A stretch of 64,000 bases of DNA, from contig NZ_JACVOV010000001.1 in assembly GCF_018882245.1 (NCBI RefSeq), positions 248,001 to 312,000 of the forward strand, in the 5' to 3' direction. The translations under genes were made by a program, and so were the position numbers. The stretch is from Polynucleobacter sp. AP-Capit-er-40B-B4 (GTDB taxonomy: Bacteria; Pseudomonadota; Gammaproteobacteria; Burkholderiales; Burkholderiaceae). This document shows positions 51,279 to 60,261 of the stretch, one piece after another; positions within the stretch are counted from its first letter, which is position 1; each line of letters starts with the position of its first letter. A model generated the notes under the pieces. The model saw only the letters and a program-made list of their open reading frames with translations. It did not search any database and was not told the DNA's origin.

Positions 51279-52694
51279 CTAGCACTCATAGGTGTGCAAA
51301 CGCTCAGGGATGATGACATTACTCCAATGCAATTCATCTCTGATGCATTCGGCCAGCACCGATGAAGACTCTGGTTCTCCATGCACTACGAAGACGGTGC
51401 TCGGCGCTTTTTCAAATCCCTTCAACCAATCTAGCAAACCAGCCTGATCAGCATGAGCTGATAAGCCGCCAATGGTATGTATTGAGGCTTTAACAGGCAC
51501 CTCCTCGCCAAATAAGCGCACTTTCTGCACCTTATCAACCAAGCGCCTACCAAGGCTGCCGTATGCCTGAAACCCGGTAATCACAATTGCATTTTGCGAG
51601 CGCGGCAAATTACTGACCAAGTGATGAACAATGCGGCCAGCATCACACATGCCGCTAGCAGAAATAATGATGGCGCCACCCTTAAGCTTATTCAACGCCT
51701 TGGATTCTTCTACGTCTGCAATAAAACGAAGATCCACCGCATCTGGATTATTTTTGTACCACTCAAAGGTTGCTTGCGACTGACCATCTAACTGTGCAAA
51801 AAAGTGCTGGGTGAGATGAGTTGCTGCCGTAGCCATCGGTGAGTCCACCCAGATACTTAAATGGGGTAGGCGCCCCCTTCTCACCAAGTCAATCAATAAA
51901 AAGAGTATTTCTTGAGTTCGACCGACAGCAAATGCTGGCATCACCACATTGCCATGCGCAGTCATTGTGGAAGTAATAACCTCCACCAACTCATCTTCGG
52001 TATCTTGCAGGCTACGATGGAGTCGATCACCATAAGTTGACTCAACTACAACAACATCAGCCTTCTGAATTAAATCAGGATCGGGCATGAGGACCTTACC
52101 CTTCATGCCAATATCCCCTGAAAACACGCAGCGTTTTTTCTCGAGCCCATCTTCAGTGATATCTATGACCGCAATAGCCGAACCCAAAATATGTCCAGCA
52201 TTACGAAACTCCAGTCGTACACTCGGGGCTATTTCCACTGACTCCCCATACTCCAAAGGCTCAAACTGGGTCAGCGTCATCTCAACTTCTTCCCGGGAAT
52301 AAAGCGCAACCGGCATTTCTCCATGCCACTTACCTGCTTTTTTCTTTCTCTCTGCCCGTTCCACATCGGCACGCTGCAAATGCGCGCTATCCAACAAAAG
52401 AATTTTTAACAACTCAAAGGTGGCCTTAGTGCAGTAGATTGGCCCAGAAAAACCTTGTGCGCATAAACGAGGGAGTAGACCACTATGGTCAATATGTGCA
52501 TGTGTGAGCACTACAAAGTCGAGGTCTTTAGGTGCAAACGGCAAGGGCTCGAGGTTCTTATTGGTTGCCTCGCGACCACCCTGGAACATGCCGTAGTCAA
52601 CCATAAAACGCCTAGGCTTTCCAGAGAGCATCACTTCAACCGAATGGCGTGAGCCTGTTACCTCGCCCGCCGCACCAAGAAATTGAATCTTCAT
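51279..52694 (-). CDS. Beta-CASP metallo-beta-lactamase-fold RNase (MBL/CPSF family)
   Basis: A 471-residue protein. HAHIDHSG (His65, His67, Asp69, His70) is the zinc motif 2. The CPSF/beta-CASP module follows, with SGDIGMKG, VVVESTYGDRLHR, a central cap domain, and IIISASGMCDAGRIVHHL near 345. The closing GGLSAHADQAGLLDWL is motif C of the RNA-processing branch. Such proteins act as endo/exoribonucleases. It is divergent from nnrD with a short shared promoter region. It is a single gene. Confidence 0.9.
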   Translation of the reverse strand: MKIQFLGAAGEVTGSRHSVEVMLSGKPRRFMVDYGMFQGGREATNKNLEPLPFAPKDLDFVVLTHAHIDHSGLLPRLCAQGFSGPIYCTKATFELLKILLLDSAHLQRADVERAERKKKAGKWHGEMPVALYSREEVEMTLTQFEPLEYGESVEIAPSVRLEFRNAGHILGSAIAVIDITEDGLEKKRCVFSGDIGMKGKVLMPDPDLIQKADVVVVESTYGDRLHRSLQDTEDELVEVITSTMTAHGNVVMPAFAVGRTQEILFLLIDLVRRGRLPHLSIWVDSPMATAATHLTQHFFAQLDGQSQATFEWYKNNPDAVDLRFIADVEESKALNKLKGGAIIISASGMCDAGRIVHHLVSNLPRSQNAIVITGFQAYGSLGRRLVDKVQKVRLFGEEVPVKASIHTIGGLSAHADQAGLLDWLKGFEKAPSTVFVVHGEPESSSVLAECIRDELHWSNVIIPERLHTYEC

Positions 52695-52758
52695 ATGATC
52701 AGCATACTCTTTCCTATAATTAGCTCAAGAGCTTTGCAATCAGAGCGATACTAATCAA

Positions 52759-53643
52759 ATGAACCCTCTTCCAGCCACACTCGATACATTGAAGCTAATT
52801 AAGCTTCTCAAGCGTGAGCCTGCAGAACATAAAGGCAATGCCGGTAAAGTTGTTTTAATTGGCGGCGCACCCGGTATGGCCGGAGCACTAATTTTGGCTG
52901 GTAATGCCTGCTTACATCTAGGTGCAGGCTGGACTATTCTAGAAATGCTAGACCCAGCATCGGCACGTGCTGATGCCAGCCAACCCGAGCTCATGATTCG
53001 TCTTGCTACATTGGGTATTCAAGCAAGCCTTACCGCTGCCAGACCTGATGTGATTGCTATTGGCCCAGGTCTCGGTAAATCAGAGTTGGCATCTTGCTGT
53101 TTGCACGCAGTACTGTCCTATCCAAGTATTCCACTGGTAATTGATGCTGATGCCCTCAATCTCATCAGCGAATCTCCTGGATTACTTAAGCAACTTCAGA
53201 TTCGCAACCAACAATTTCCCGGCTCTACCGTTCTCACACCACATCCTGGGGAGGCGGCAAAACTCTTACAGTCCACGACCGACAAAGTGCAGTCAGATCG
53301 CGTGAGCACCATTCAACAACTTGTTGAATTAACGCAATCGATCGTAGTTCTCAAAGGGCAACATACCCTGATTGCGTCTCCAGAACATCCTCCAGCGCAA
53401 TGCCTGGCTGGTAATCCCGGCATGGGAACCGGAGGTATGGGCGATGTTCTAACAGGAAGTATTGCTGCCATCGCTGGCCAAGGCGTGCGCCATCAAATCA
53501 ATTTATGGCAGGCAACCGGGATTGCAGTTGAACTTCATGCTAGCGCAGCAGATAGCTTGGTAACCAAAGGGTTTGGCCCCATTGGCCTTACTCCCTCCGA
53601 GACCATTTTAGAAATGCGGACCCTACTTAATAAACTGTTATAA
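52759..53643 (+). CDS. nnrD: ADP-dependent NAD(P)H-hydrate dehydratase
   Basis: Repairs hydrated NAD(P)H. The 294-residue protein has the ribokinase-like fold. VLIGGAPGMAGALILAGNACL (31-51), LTPHPGEAAKLL and the catalytic-loop GNPGMGTGGMGDVLTGSIAAIAGQG (positions about 212-236) are diagnostic. Only the dehydratase domain is present, without the NnrE epimerase domain. An EamA transporter gene follows after 6 nt, so an operon is likely. Confidence 0.93.
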   Translation: MNPLPATLDTLKLIKLLKREPAEHKGNAGKVVLIGGAPGMAGALILAGNACLHLGAGWTILEMLDPASARADASQPELMIRLATLGIQASLTAARPDVIAIGPGLGKSELASCCLHAVLSYPSIPLVIDADALNLISESPGLLKQLQIRNQQFPGSTVLTPHPGEAAKLLQSTTDKVQSDRVSTIQQLVELTQSIVVLKGQHTLIASPEHPPAQCLAGNPGMGTGGMGDVLTGSIAAIAGQGVRHQINLWQATGIAVELHASAADSLVTKGFGPIGLTPSETILEMRTLLNKLL

Positions 53644-53649
53644 ATCTTT

Positions 53650-54627
53650 ATGCATTCAGTAAGCGCAGCACATCATCACCGACGTTACCTCTATGGCATC
53701 CTGATGGCCGGAGTTGGCTCGATGCTTTTCTCAGGCAAGGCGATTTTGGTAAAACTCGCTTTTGGTTATGGTGCAAACGCAGAAACACTCTTAGCTTTAC
53801 GCATGCTCATGGCCCTTCCCTTGTTTTGGGCGATCTTCTGGTGGGAATCTCGTCGCAAGGCAATGAGCACAATTACCTGGCTTGATCGTGGCAAGCTATT
53901 CTTCTTGGGATTCTTAGGCTATTTCCTATCTAGCTACATTGATTTCTTGGGCCTGCAATATATCTCTGTTGGTTTGGAGCGCATCGTCCTTTATCTCACG
54001 CCAACTATTGTTCTACTCATCTCTTACTTTGTATTAAAAAAACCAATCTCTAAACTGCAGTGGTATTCACTGATCGTTGGCTACATTGGGGTATTTATCG
54101 TATTCATTCAAGATGCCAGCTCTTCAGGACTTAGCGCCTGGCTTGGAATGTTTTTAGTTTTTGGTAGTGCCTGCTCTTACGCGGTCTACATGATTGGCGC
54201 AGGAGAGATGGTCAAGCGTATTGGAAGCGTTCGCCTTGTTGTCTATGCCAGCTCAGCCTCAGCCATCTTGAGCATATTGCAATCAACCATTCATAATCCA
54301 ACCGCTATTTTCGAGCAACTCCCACAGATATATTGGTATAGCCTACTGAATGCGAGCCTCTGCACAGTCATTCCAATGCTACTCATCATGATTGCCATCA
54401 ATCGCATCGGATCACCATTGGTGGCGCAAGCAGGAATACTCGGCCCTGTATCTACTATTTTTATGGGATATTTAATTCTGGCTGAGCCAATCACATGGAC
54501 GCAAATTAGCGGAATGACTTTAGTGATTGCAGCTATGTGGCTGTTAGTGCGCAATGATGCACCAACAAAAAAGTCACCAGATCCAAAAAAATCTGATGAC
54601 TTAGACAGTACAGAACCCCTTAATTAG
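53650..54627 (+). CDS. EamA/DMT family transporter
   Basis: A 325-residue, ten-helix metabolite exporter of the drug/metabolite superfamily. Two EamA repeats are visible: GVGSMLFSGKAILVKLAFGYG start, and the second from LGMFLVFGSACSYAVYMIGAG. Both carry the usual Gly/Pro-rich helix ends. A charged C-terminal tail (KKSPDPKKSDDLDS) follows. It shares a transcript with nnrD and converges on the Lys-rich exported protein gene. Its substrate is unknown. Confidence 0.88.
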   Translation: MHSVSAAHHHRRYLYGILMAGVGSMLFSGKAILVKLAFGYGANAETLLALRMLMALPLFWAIFWWESRRKAMSTITWLDRGKLFFLGFLGYFLSSYIDFLGLQYISVGLERIVLYLTPTIVLLISYFVLKKPISKLQWYSLIVGYIGVFIVFIQDASSSGLSAWLGMFLVFGSACSYAVYMIGAGEMVKRIGSVRLVVYASSASAILSILQSTIHNPTAIFEQLPQIYWYSLLNASLCTVIPMLLIMIAINRIGSPLVAQAGILGPVSTIFMGYLILAEPITWTQISGMTLVIAAMWLLVRNDAPTKKSPDPKKSDDLDSTEPLN

Positions 54628-54638
54628 GGGTAATGAAT

Positions 54639-54917
54639 TTACTGAGCTGCTGCGTCGGCAGGCGCTTTAGATTTCTTCTTGGATTTCTTTTTAGACTTTT
54701 TCTCAGCTTTCTTTTCTTTCTTAGCTTTTTTCTTAGCTTTCTTCTCGGCAGATTTCTCGCTTGGGGCAGCAGTCGGTGCAGGAGCTGGTGCAGCAACAGG
54801 TGCGGCAGCTGGGGCAGACGCTGGTGCTGGGTCAGCAGCCATCACAGAAGTCGGGGCAATACCGATAGCAGCAGAAATAAGACTGGCTAGGCTCAAGCGC
54901 GCGATACGAGAAATCAT
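54639..54917 (-). CDS. Exported Ala/Pro/Lys-rich protein
   Basis: A 92-residue protein with a signal peptide (MISRIARLSLASLISAAIG, cleaved near VMAAD, 28). An Ala/Pro segment (29-52) is followed by a strongly basic Lys/Ala tract of about 30 residues (KKAKKKAKKEKKAEKKSK). The ending is KAPADAAAQ. GGAG lies 6 nt before the ATG. The two plus-strand frames over this stretch have no such start signals and reflect base composition. It is probably a disordered periplasmic polycation; no family is recognised. Confidence 0.7.
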   Translation of the reverse strand: MISRIARLSLASLISAAIGIAPTSVMAADPAPASAPAAAPVAAPAPAPTAAPSEKSAEKKAKKKAKKEKKAEKKSKKKSKKKSKAPADAAAQ

Positions 54918-54998
54918 GTAATTCTCCGAGAAAGTTTGTGGATAATTTAATAATACTCAAAAAATTGAGATTAATGCTTCATTTTTAGAAGGCTGGAC

Positions 54999-55628
54999 AT
55001 GAGTAATTTTCCGAGTGACATCTTTACTGAACCTCAAGGCTATTCAGTAAATACCCTTGAACAGCTGGGACCTTTGACCGGTATGGCAGGCATCTGGGAA
55101 GGCATTCGTGGCTTAGATGTGAAGCCCAAAGCTGAGGGGCCAAAGAAACAAGCTTATGTGGAGCGCATGGAACTACAACCTATTGATCCCCAAACCAATG
55201 GACCTCAATTGTTTTATGGCTTGAGATATCACACCCACATTACTAAGCCCGACCAAGTAAAAACCTATCATGATCAGGTAGGGTATTGGCTATGGGAACC
55301 AGCGACTGGCAGCATTATTCATACCCTCTCGATACCACGAGGCATGATCACAATGGCAAGCGGCAAAGCCGCATCTGATGCCAAGCAATTTGAGTTATTC
55401 GCCAAGGAAGATGATCGATGTGCCGGCATTTCCTCGAACCCCTTCTTAGATTACGCATTTAGAACGGTGGAGTTTCGCATTCAGGTTTCGATTCATGATG
55501 ATGGCACTTGGTCTTATGAGCAAGACACAGTCATGAAAATTAAAGATCAGGCGGAGTTATTCCATCACGTGGATAACAATACGCTGCACAAGATTAGAGA
55601 GGCAACGCCCAATCCTCTGGCCAGATGA
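54999..55628 (+). CDS. Nitrobindin-like haem-binding beta-barrel protein (FABP-like)
   Basis: A 209-residue protein of the FABP/nitrobindin-like family. LGPLTGMAGIWEGIRGLD (23-40) holds the conserved GxWxGxG pattern. FFYG-like strands and GYWLWEPATGSIIHTLSIPRG, described by position (99-119), match the barrel. His residues near the end (LFHHVDNNTLHKI) include candidates for the proximal haem ligand. It would bind ferric haem and react with NO or peroxynitrite. It is a single gene with a hairpin after the stop. Confidence 0.75.
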   Translation: MSNFPSDIFTEPQGYSVNTLEQLGPLTGMAGIWEGIRGLDVKPKAEGPKKQAYVERMELQPIDPQTNGPQLFYGLRYHTHITKPDQVKTYHDQVGYWLWEPATGSIIHTLSIPRGMITMASGKAASDAKQFELFAKEDDRCAGISSNPFLDYAFRTVEFRIQVSIHDDGTWSYEQDTVMKIKDQAELFHHVDNNTLHKIREATPNPLAR

Positions 55629-55668
55629 TTTGTTAGATGAAGCTAAATTTAATGTTGGTAGATGTAAT

Positions 55669-55692
55669 AAAGGCCATCATGTGATGGCCTTT
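55669..55692. terminator. Bidirectional terminator between convergent genes
   Basis: AAAGGCCATCA (55669-55679) and TGATGGCCTTT (55682-55692) form a 10-11 bp stem. A's precede and T's end the structure on both strands. It serves both the nitrobindin-like gene and the convergent aminotransferase gene. Confidence 0.75.
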
Positions 55693-55719
55693 ATTGATGT
55701 TGCTCAGCTACCGAAGTCT

Positions 55720-56868
55720 TTACGCAGGCTGCGCTTCAGTCTCGGTAATTTTTTCTAATGCCTTTTCGAGATGGCCAACAGTGCGATCAACATGAGCCAG
55801 TTTTTCTAAACCAAACAAACCGATACGGAAAGTGCGGAAGTCTGGACGCTCATCACACTGCAATGGAACACCTGCTGCAGTCTGTAAGCCAAGCGCAATA
55901 AATTTCTTACCAGACTGAATATCCGGATCCTTGGTATAGCTAACCACTACGCCAGGGGCTTGGAAGCCTTTAGCTGCTACAGAGTCATAACCTTTAGAAA
56001 CCAATAAGTTACGCACTTTAGTGCCCAACTCCACTTGCTTATCTTTTAAGGCTGCAAAGCCAAGTGCTTGGGTTTCTTTCATCACATTACGCAAAACCTT
56101 TAAAGCGTCTGTAGCCATGGTGGTGTGATAAACGTGACCACCCTTTTCATAGGCTTCCATGATCTGCAGCCACTTTTTCAAATCCATCGAAAAGCTACTG
56201 CTTTGTGTAGCATCAATACGCTCGCGTGCACGATCACCTAAGGCGATCAGTGCGCAACATGGTGAGCTACTCCAACCTTTTTGAGGTGCAGTAATCAGCA
56301 CATCCACATTGCAAGCTTTCATATCAACCCACATTGCACCAGAGGCAATGCAATCCAATACAAATAGACCGTTTACTGAGCGCACTGCCTCGCCTACTGC
56401 TTTGAGGTAATCATCTGGAAGAATGATGCCGGCTGAAGTTTCTACGTGCGGTGCAAACACTACCGCTGGCTTTTCTTTCTTGATAAATGCCACCACTTCC
56501 TCAATCGGAGCTGGAGCAAAAACGCCTTGTGTGGAATCTTCTAACTGGCGACCTTTAATCACGGTGACATCCTTGGTGATATTCGCCAAATCAAAGATTT
56601 GTGTCCAACGGTAGCTAAACCAACCATTGCGCAAAACTAAACACTTTTCATTATTGGCAAACTGGCGAGCAACCGCCTCCATACCAAAAGTGCCGCTGCC
56701 AGGAACGATCACTGCTGAACTAGCGTTATAAGCATCTTTCAGGACACTTGAAATATCGACCATCACGCGCTTAAATTCTTCAGACATGTGATTGAGAGAG
56801 CGGTCGGTATAAACAACCGAGAATTCCAATAAACCGTCTGGATCAACGTTGGGAAGTAAGCCTGGCAT
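55720..56868 (-). CDS. Class V aminotransferase (serine/alanine-glyoxylate type)
   Basis: A PLP enzyme of 382 residues. The Schiff-base Lys is Lys197 in TAPQKGWSS, and the PLP-pyridine Asp is Asp172 in FVLDCIAS. VIVPGSGTFGMEAVARQF (53-70) binds the cofactor phosphate, and YHTTMATDALKVL matches the AGXT-like substrate region. Family members use serine, alanine or aspartate with glyoxylate or pyruvate. It is a single gene with its own leader. It starts with ATG 2-11 nt after an A/T-rich leader, with a weak ribosome binding site. Confidence 0.88.
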   Translation of the reverse strand: MPGLLPNVDPDGLLEFSVVYTDRSLNHMSEEFKRVMVDISSVLKDAYNASSAVIVPGSGTFGMEAVARQFANNEKCLVLRNGWFSYRWTQIFDLANITKDVTVIKGRQLEDSTQGVFAPAPIEEVVAFIKKEKPAVVFAPHVETSAGIILPDDYLKAVGEAVRSVNGLFVLDCIASGAMWVDMKACNVDVLITAPQKGWSSSPCCALIALGDRARERIDATQSSSFSMDLKKWLQIMEAYEKGGHVYHTTMATDALKVLRNVMKETQALGFAALKDKQVELGTKVRNLLVSKGYDSVAAKGFQAPGVVVSYTKDPDIQSGKKFIALGLQTAAGVPLQCDERPDFRTFRIGLFGLEKLAHVDRTVGHLEKALEKITETEAQPA

Positions 56869-56982
56869 AGTAATTTCCTAGGGATTTCAGTGATTAGCCC
56901 TAAATGATACTGATTTAAGTCTTTTTTGGGCAGATCACTCCAAAAACCACTTTAAAAGGGCTTTTTTGGCTGTTTTGCCAGA

Positions 56983-57885
56983 TTACTTTCCAGTTTTAGA
57001 GGAAATAGCGATCCCGGCCACGATTAATGCAAATGCCAATCCATGAAATAGTTGTGGGGGCTCACCCAGCATGGCGGCCGACAAAAGCGCCGTAAACAAG
57101 GGAATGAAATTCGCAAAAAAAGCGGCGACTGTGGGACCAGCTCCATTAACACCCAAACCCCAACAACGATAGGCAATGAGAGATGGGCCAATAGCGACAA
57201 ACAAAATTAAAGATGCGGTCCACCAATTCAAGTCAATGTACGCATGACCGGTAACAATTTCAAAACCATCAAAAAATCCTGTCCACAAAAGACCAACGGT
57301 CACTTGCGCCATTAGAAACTCAGCCCATGGCCATTGGCGCTCTGTACTCGATCCAGGACGACTTAACATCCAACTGTAAAAAGCCCACAAGATGGTGGCC
57401 AGCATAATTAAAAGATCGCCGATTACCATTTCCATTGACAACAGCGCCGCTAAATCACCGCGCGTCAATACGATACCGACGCCAAGCAAGCTCACAACCG
57501 CGCCAATCATTTGCAGCACACTCGGCTTTACTTGATAAAACACCGCACCAATAAATAGCATCCAGATCGGCATACTGGCGCCAATTAAGGTGACATTAAT
57601 GGCAGTCGAAGTTTGCAGTGCAAGATATAGGAGAACGTTATAGCTCCCCACCCCAAATAAACCCAAGAGTAAAAAGCGTTTTTTGTTTTGCCATAAAGCG
57701 CTTCCAGGCATGAAGACACGCCAACCCAAAGGAAGAAGAAGCAATGCAGCAAGCCCCCAGCGAACTGCACTTAAAGTAATTGGAGAAATGCTCCCGACCA
57801 ATACACGGCCAGCAATAGCATTACCTGCCCATAAAGCGGTAGCCAATAATAAGTAGGTAATAGTTGCGAAATTAAGCTGGGGCAT
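56983..57885 (-). CDS. EamA/DMT family transporter
   Basis: A 300-residue ten-helix transporter of the drug/metabolite superfamily. TYLLLATALWAGNAIAGRVLVG (9-30) is the first EamA repeat start. MVIGDLLIMLATILWAFYSWML (150-171) is the second. TVAAFFANFIPLFTALLSAAMLGEPP near the end is a family block, described by position (248-273). It is probably a metabolite or amino-acid exporter. It is divergent from the lldD-like gene. Confidence 0.88.
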   Translation of the reverse strand: MPQLNFATITYLLLATALWAGNAIAGRVLVGSISPITLSAVRWGLAALLLLPLGWRVFMPGSALWQNKKRFLLLGLFGVGSYNVLLYLALQTSTAINVTLIGASMPIWMLFIGAVFYQVKPSVLQMIGAVVSLLGVGIVLTRGDLAALLSMEMVIGDLLIMLATILWAFYSWMLSRPGSSTERQWPWAEFLMAQVTVGLLWTGFFDGFEIVTGHAYIDLNWWTASLILFVAIGPSLIAYRCWGLGVNGAGPTVAAFFANFIPLFTALLSAAMLGEPPQLFHGLAFALIVAGIAISSKTGK

Positions 57886-57978
57886 AGGAGATTTATGAGG
57901 GGGAACGGTTATTTAGCGTCCCCAAACAAGGGATACCCTAGCATTGTAGAAACAAATCCCCCGGTATTGCTAAGATAG

Positions 57979-57993
57979 AGCTTAAATTAAGCT
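57979..57993. promoter_or_regulatory. 15-bp palindrome upstream of the lactate dehydrogenase gene
   Basis: AGCTTAA-A-TTAAGCT is a perfect palindrome 39-54 nt upstream of the GTG start, within the divergent promoter region. It could be an operator for a dimeric regulator. No regulator gene is adjacent. Confidence 0.35.
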
Positions 57994-58032
57994 TTTGCTC
58001 TAACAAAATAGCATCAAATAGAAGGATTTATT

Positions 58033-59178
58033 GTGGCAATCATTACCAATATAGAAGACTTGCGGGTCCTCCATAAAAAACGCACCCCCAAGATGTTCTA
58101 CGACTATGCAGACTCTGGATCATGGACAGAGTCCACATATCGCGCCAATGAATCTGATTTCCAAAAAATTAAATTGCGCCAGCGTGTAGCAGTCAATATG
58201 ACCAACCGCACGACCAAGACAACCATGGTTGGTCAAGAAGTTGCTATGCCGGTTGCGCTAGCGCCTACCGGCCTCACTGGGATGCAGCATGCTGATGGTG
58301 AAATTTTGGCGGCTAAGGCTGCTGAAAAGTTCGGAGTGCCATTTTGCCTGTCCACGATGAGTATCTGCTCAATTGAAGATGTAGCTGAACGCACTACCAA
58401 GCCATTTTGGTTTCAGCTCTATGTCATGAAAGACCGCGGCTTTATTGAGCGTCTCATTGAGCGCGCTAAGGCGGCAAAATGCTCAGCACTTGTCCTCACG
58501 CTAGATTTACAAATCTTAGGTCAACGCCATAAAGATTTAAAGAATGGTCTCTCTGCTCCACCCAAGCTCACCATTGCCAATATGATCAATATGGCGACTA
58601 AGCCACGCTGGTGTATGGGAATGGCAATGACGCCACGTAGAACATTCCGCAACATTGTTGGTCATGCCACTGGTGTTGGCAACATGTCCTCACTCTCCTC
58701 TTGGACTGCAGAACAGTTCGACCCAGGACTTAACTGGGGTGATGTTGAATGGATTAAAAAACTCTGGGGCGGAAAGCTCATCATCAAAGGCATCCTCGAT
58801 GAAGGCGATGCACGCTTAGCTGCAAACTCCGGGGCAGATGCATTGATTGTTTCCAATCATGGTGGTCGTCAACTCGATGGTGCGATCTCCAGCATTCAAG
58901 CCCTACCTGGAATTGTTGATGCCGTGGGTAAAGATATTGAAGTATGGATGGATGGCGGTATTCGCTCCGGCCAAGACGTACTTAAAGCTTGGGCCTTGGG
59001 TGCACGTGGCACGATGATCGGCCGCCCATTCTTGTATGGCTTGGGTGCGATGGGTGAGGCAGGTGTAACTAAGTGTCTAGAACTGATTCACAATGAACTC
59101 GACATCACCATGGCATTTACAGGTCATCGCGATATTCAAAATGTAACTAAAGATATTTTGTATCCAGGAACTTTTTAA
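58033..59178 (+). CDS. lldD: FMN-dependent alpha-hydroxy-acid dehydrogenase (L-lactate dehydrogenase type)
   Basis: A 381-residue TIM-barrel flavoenzyme oxidising L-lactate or a related 2-hydroxyacid. KMFYDYADSGSW near 20-31 and PVALAPTGLTGMQHADGE near 73 are FMN-binding. The catalytic pair is in VSNHGGRQLDG (His276, Arg279), and YV near 130 is the substrate Tyr. It starts with GTG preceded by AGAAGGA. The stop TAA is directly followed, in the same frame, by coding-like sequence of the next gene. The substrate assignment to lactate is by family similarity. Confidence 0.88.
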   Translation: MAIITNIEDLRVLHKKRTPKMFYDYADSGSWTESTYRANESDFQKIKLRQRVAVNMTNRTTKTTMVGQEVAMPVALAPTGLTGMQHADGEILAAKAAEKFGVPFCLSTMSICSIEDVAERTTKPFWFQLYVMKDRGFIERLIERAKAAKCSALVLTLDLQILGQRHKDLKNGLSAPPKLTIANMINMATKPRWCMGMAMTPRRTFRNIVGHATGVGNMSSLSSWTAEQFDPGLNWGDVEWIKKLWGGKLIIKGILDEGDARLAANSGADALIVSNHGGRQLDGAISSIQALPGIVDAVGKDIEVWMDGGIRSGQDVLKAWALGARGTMIGRPFLYGLGAMGEAGVTKCLELIHNELDITMAFTGHRDIQNVTKDILYPGTF

Positions 59179-59979
59179 ATTTTTCACCTTCTCAACTACC
59201 CTCTTGCTGTCTTTGGCGTATCGCTTGTAGTATTCGCTTTTGCCGTATGGTTTGGGCATGCGGTACTTAGTCGCTACCGCACCAAAGACACTGAGACTTC
59301 TGAAGATCTGGGTATCATTCAGACAGCCACATTAACTTTGCTGGCCCTCATTATTGGGTTTACTTTCTCCATGGCTATCGATCGCCACGACCAGCGGGAA
59401 ATTTTTGAAGAAGGTGAAGCAAACGCCATTGGAACCGAGTACTTGCGCGCAGATCTTCTTCCCCCTAAGGCATCAGCTGCAACTAAAGAACTGTTACTCC
59501 AATATATAGATCAACGCATTCTGTTTTATTCCAAACAAAGCCCAGAAAAGATTCAGGAAATTTGCAACAACACAGATCAGCTGCAAATGGCGCTTTGGAA
59601 TGAAATTCTTCCCGTTGTTCGCGCAAAAGATACCCCCGCCATCACGCTAGTCGCCTCCGGGATGAATGATGTCTTAAATTCTCAAGGTTATGTTCAGGCT
59701 GCTTGGTGGAATCGTATACCCTATACCGCCTGGGCACTAATGGCTGCCATAGCGGTTTGTGCAAATCTATTGGTGGGATTTGGTGCACGTAATTTTCAGA
59801 AGAATACGGCTCTCTTCATGATTTTTCCTTTTGTTGTTTCGGTGTCATTCTTTTTGATTGCCGATATTGACAGTCCAAGAGGTGGCGTAATTCGAATTGA
59901 AGCCAGAAATTTAGTGGCACTTAAAAATAATCTAACGCAGCAGATGGAAAAAGCCCAGCCATCAGTCGGCATTAAGTAA
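59179..59979 (+). CDS. Bestrophin-like/DUF4239 membrane protein with apparent ATT start
   Basis: A membrane protein of about 266 residues. The C-terminal part is clear: LALIIGFTFSMAIDRHDQRE, EANAIGTEYLRADLLPP and a pair of C-terminal helices, typical of DUF4239/bestrophin-like proteins. A conventional start (TTG at 59338) would cut off the first membrane helix. In the same frame, coding-like sequence (NYPLAVFGVSLVVFAFAVWF) runs back to the TAA of lldD at 59176-59178. There is no ATG, GTG or TTG in between. The only candidate is ATT at 59179, with AGGA about 9 nt upstream. I annotate that start but am not sure of it. Confidence 0.6.
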   Translation: MFHLLNYPLAVFGVSLVVFAFAVWFGHAVLSRYRTKDTETSEDLGIIQTATLTLLALIIGFTFSMAIDRHDQREIFEEGEANAIGTEYLRADLLPPKASAATKELLLQYIDQRILFYSKQSPEKIQEICNNTDQLQMALWNEILPVVRAKDTPAITLVASGMNDVLNSQGYVQAAWWNRIPYTAWALMAAIAVCANLLVGFGARNFQKNTALFMIFPFVVSVSFFLIADIDSPRGGVIRIEARNLVALKNNLTQQMEKAQPSVGIK

Positions 59980-60002
59980 GCTTCACCATAAAGGCGGTCC
60001 AG

Positions 60003-60194
60003 ATGAAACGTGTAGTGGATGTATTTAAAAACCGTGGCCGCGAGTTGGTCTGGACCTACGTAATTCATCTTCAGAATGACGAGGACTTTCACCCCGGACA
60101 GCTGGACTTTGAAGTAGAGGCCCTTAGACTCTCTCAAGTAGACAAACGCGGTACAGCCAACGAACTCAGCGCTAAAGTACGGCTCAACAACTAA
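60003..60194 (+). CDS. Small basic/acidic protein of unknown function
   Basis: A 63-residue protein starting MKRVVDVFKNRGRELVWTYV. The sequence is charged, with no membrane span or signal. AGGCGG lies 5 nt before the ATG, a strong ribosome binding site, and the gene begins 23 nt after the bestrophin-like gene. No family is recognised. Its close spacing suggests co-transcription with that gene and lldD. Confidence 0.65.
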   Translation: MKRVVDVFKNRGRELVWTYVIHLQNDEDFHPGQLDFEVEALRLSQVDKRGTANELSAKVRLNN

Positions 60195-60241
60195 GTTTTG
60201 GATGCTTTTGGGGGTAAATTACCCCTGGTATTGCCAATGTT

Positions 60242-60260
60242 AATGAGATTCATTATCATT
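60242..60260 (+). promoter_or_regulatory. Probable Fur box upstream of cytochrome b561 gene
   Basis: AATGAGATTCATTATCATT resembles the feoA-associated box (AATGAGAATGAATATCATT), sharing the AATGAGA start and the ATCATT end. It lies 1 nt before the first ATG, so if it is used, transcription probably starts very close to or after that codon, which favours the later ATG at 60292. Confidence 0.55.
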
Positions 60261-60261
60261 T

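Noticed and set aside
54679..54921. Two plus-strand frames over the Lys-rich exported gene
   Set aside because: They arise from biased codon use of the minus-strand gene, which alone has a signal peptide and ribosome binding site.
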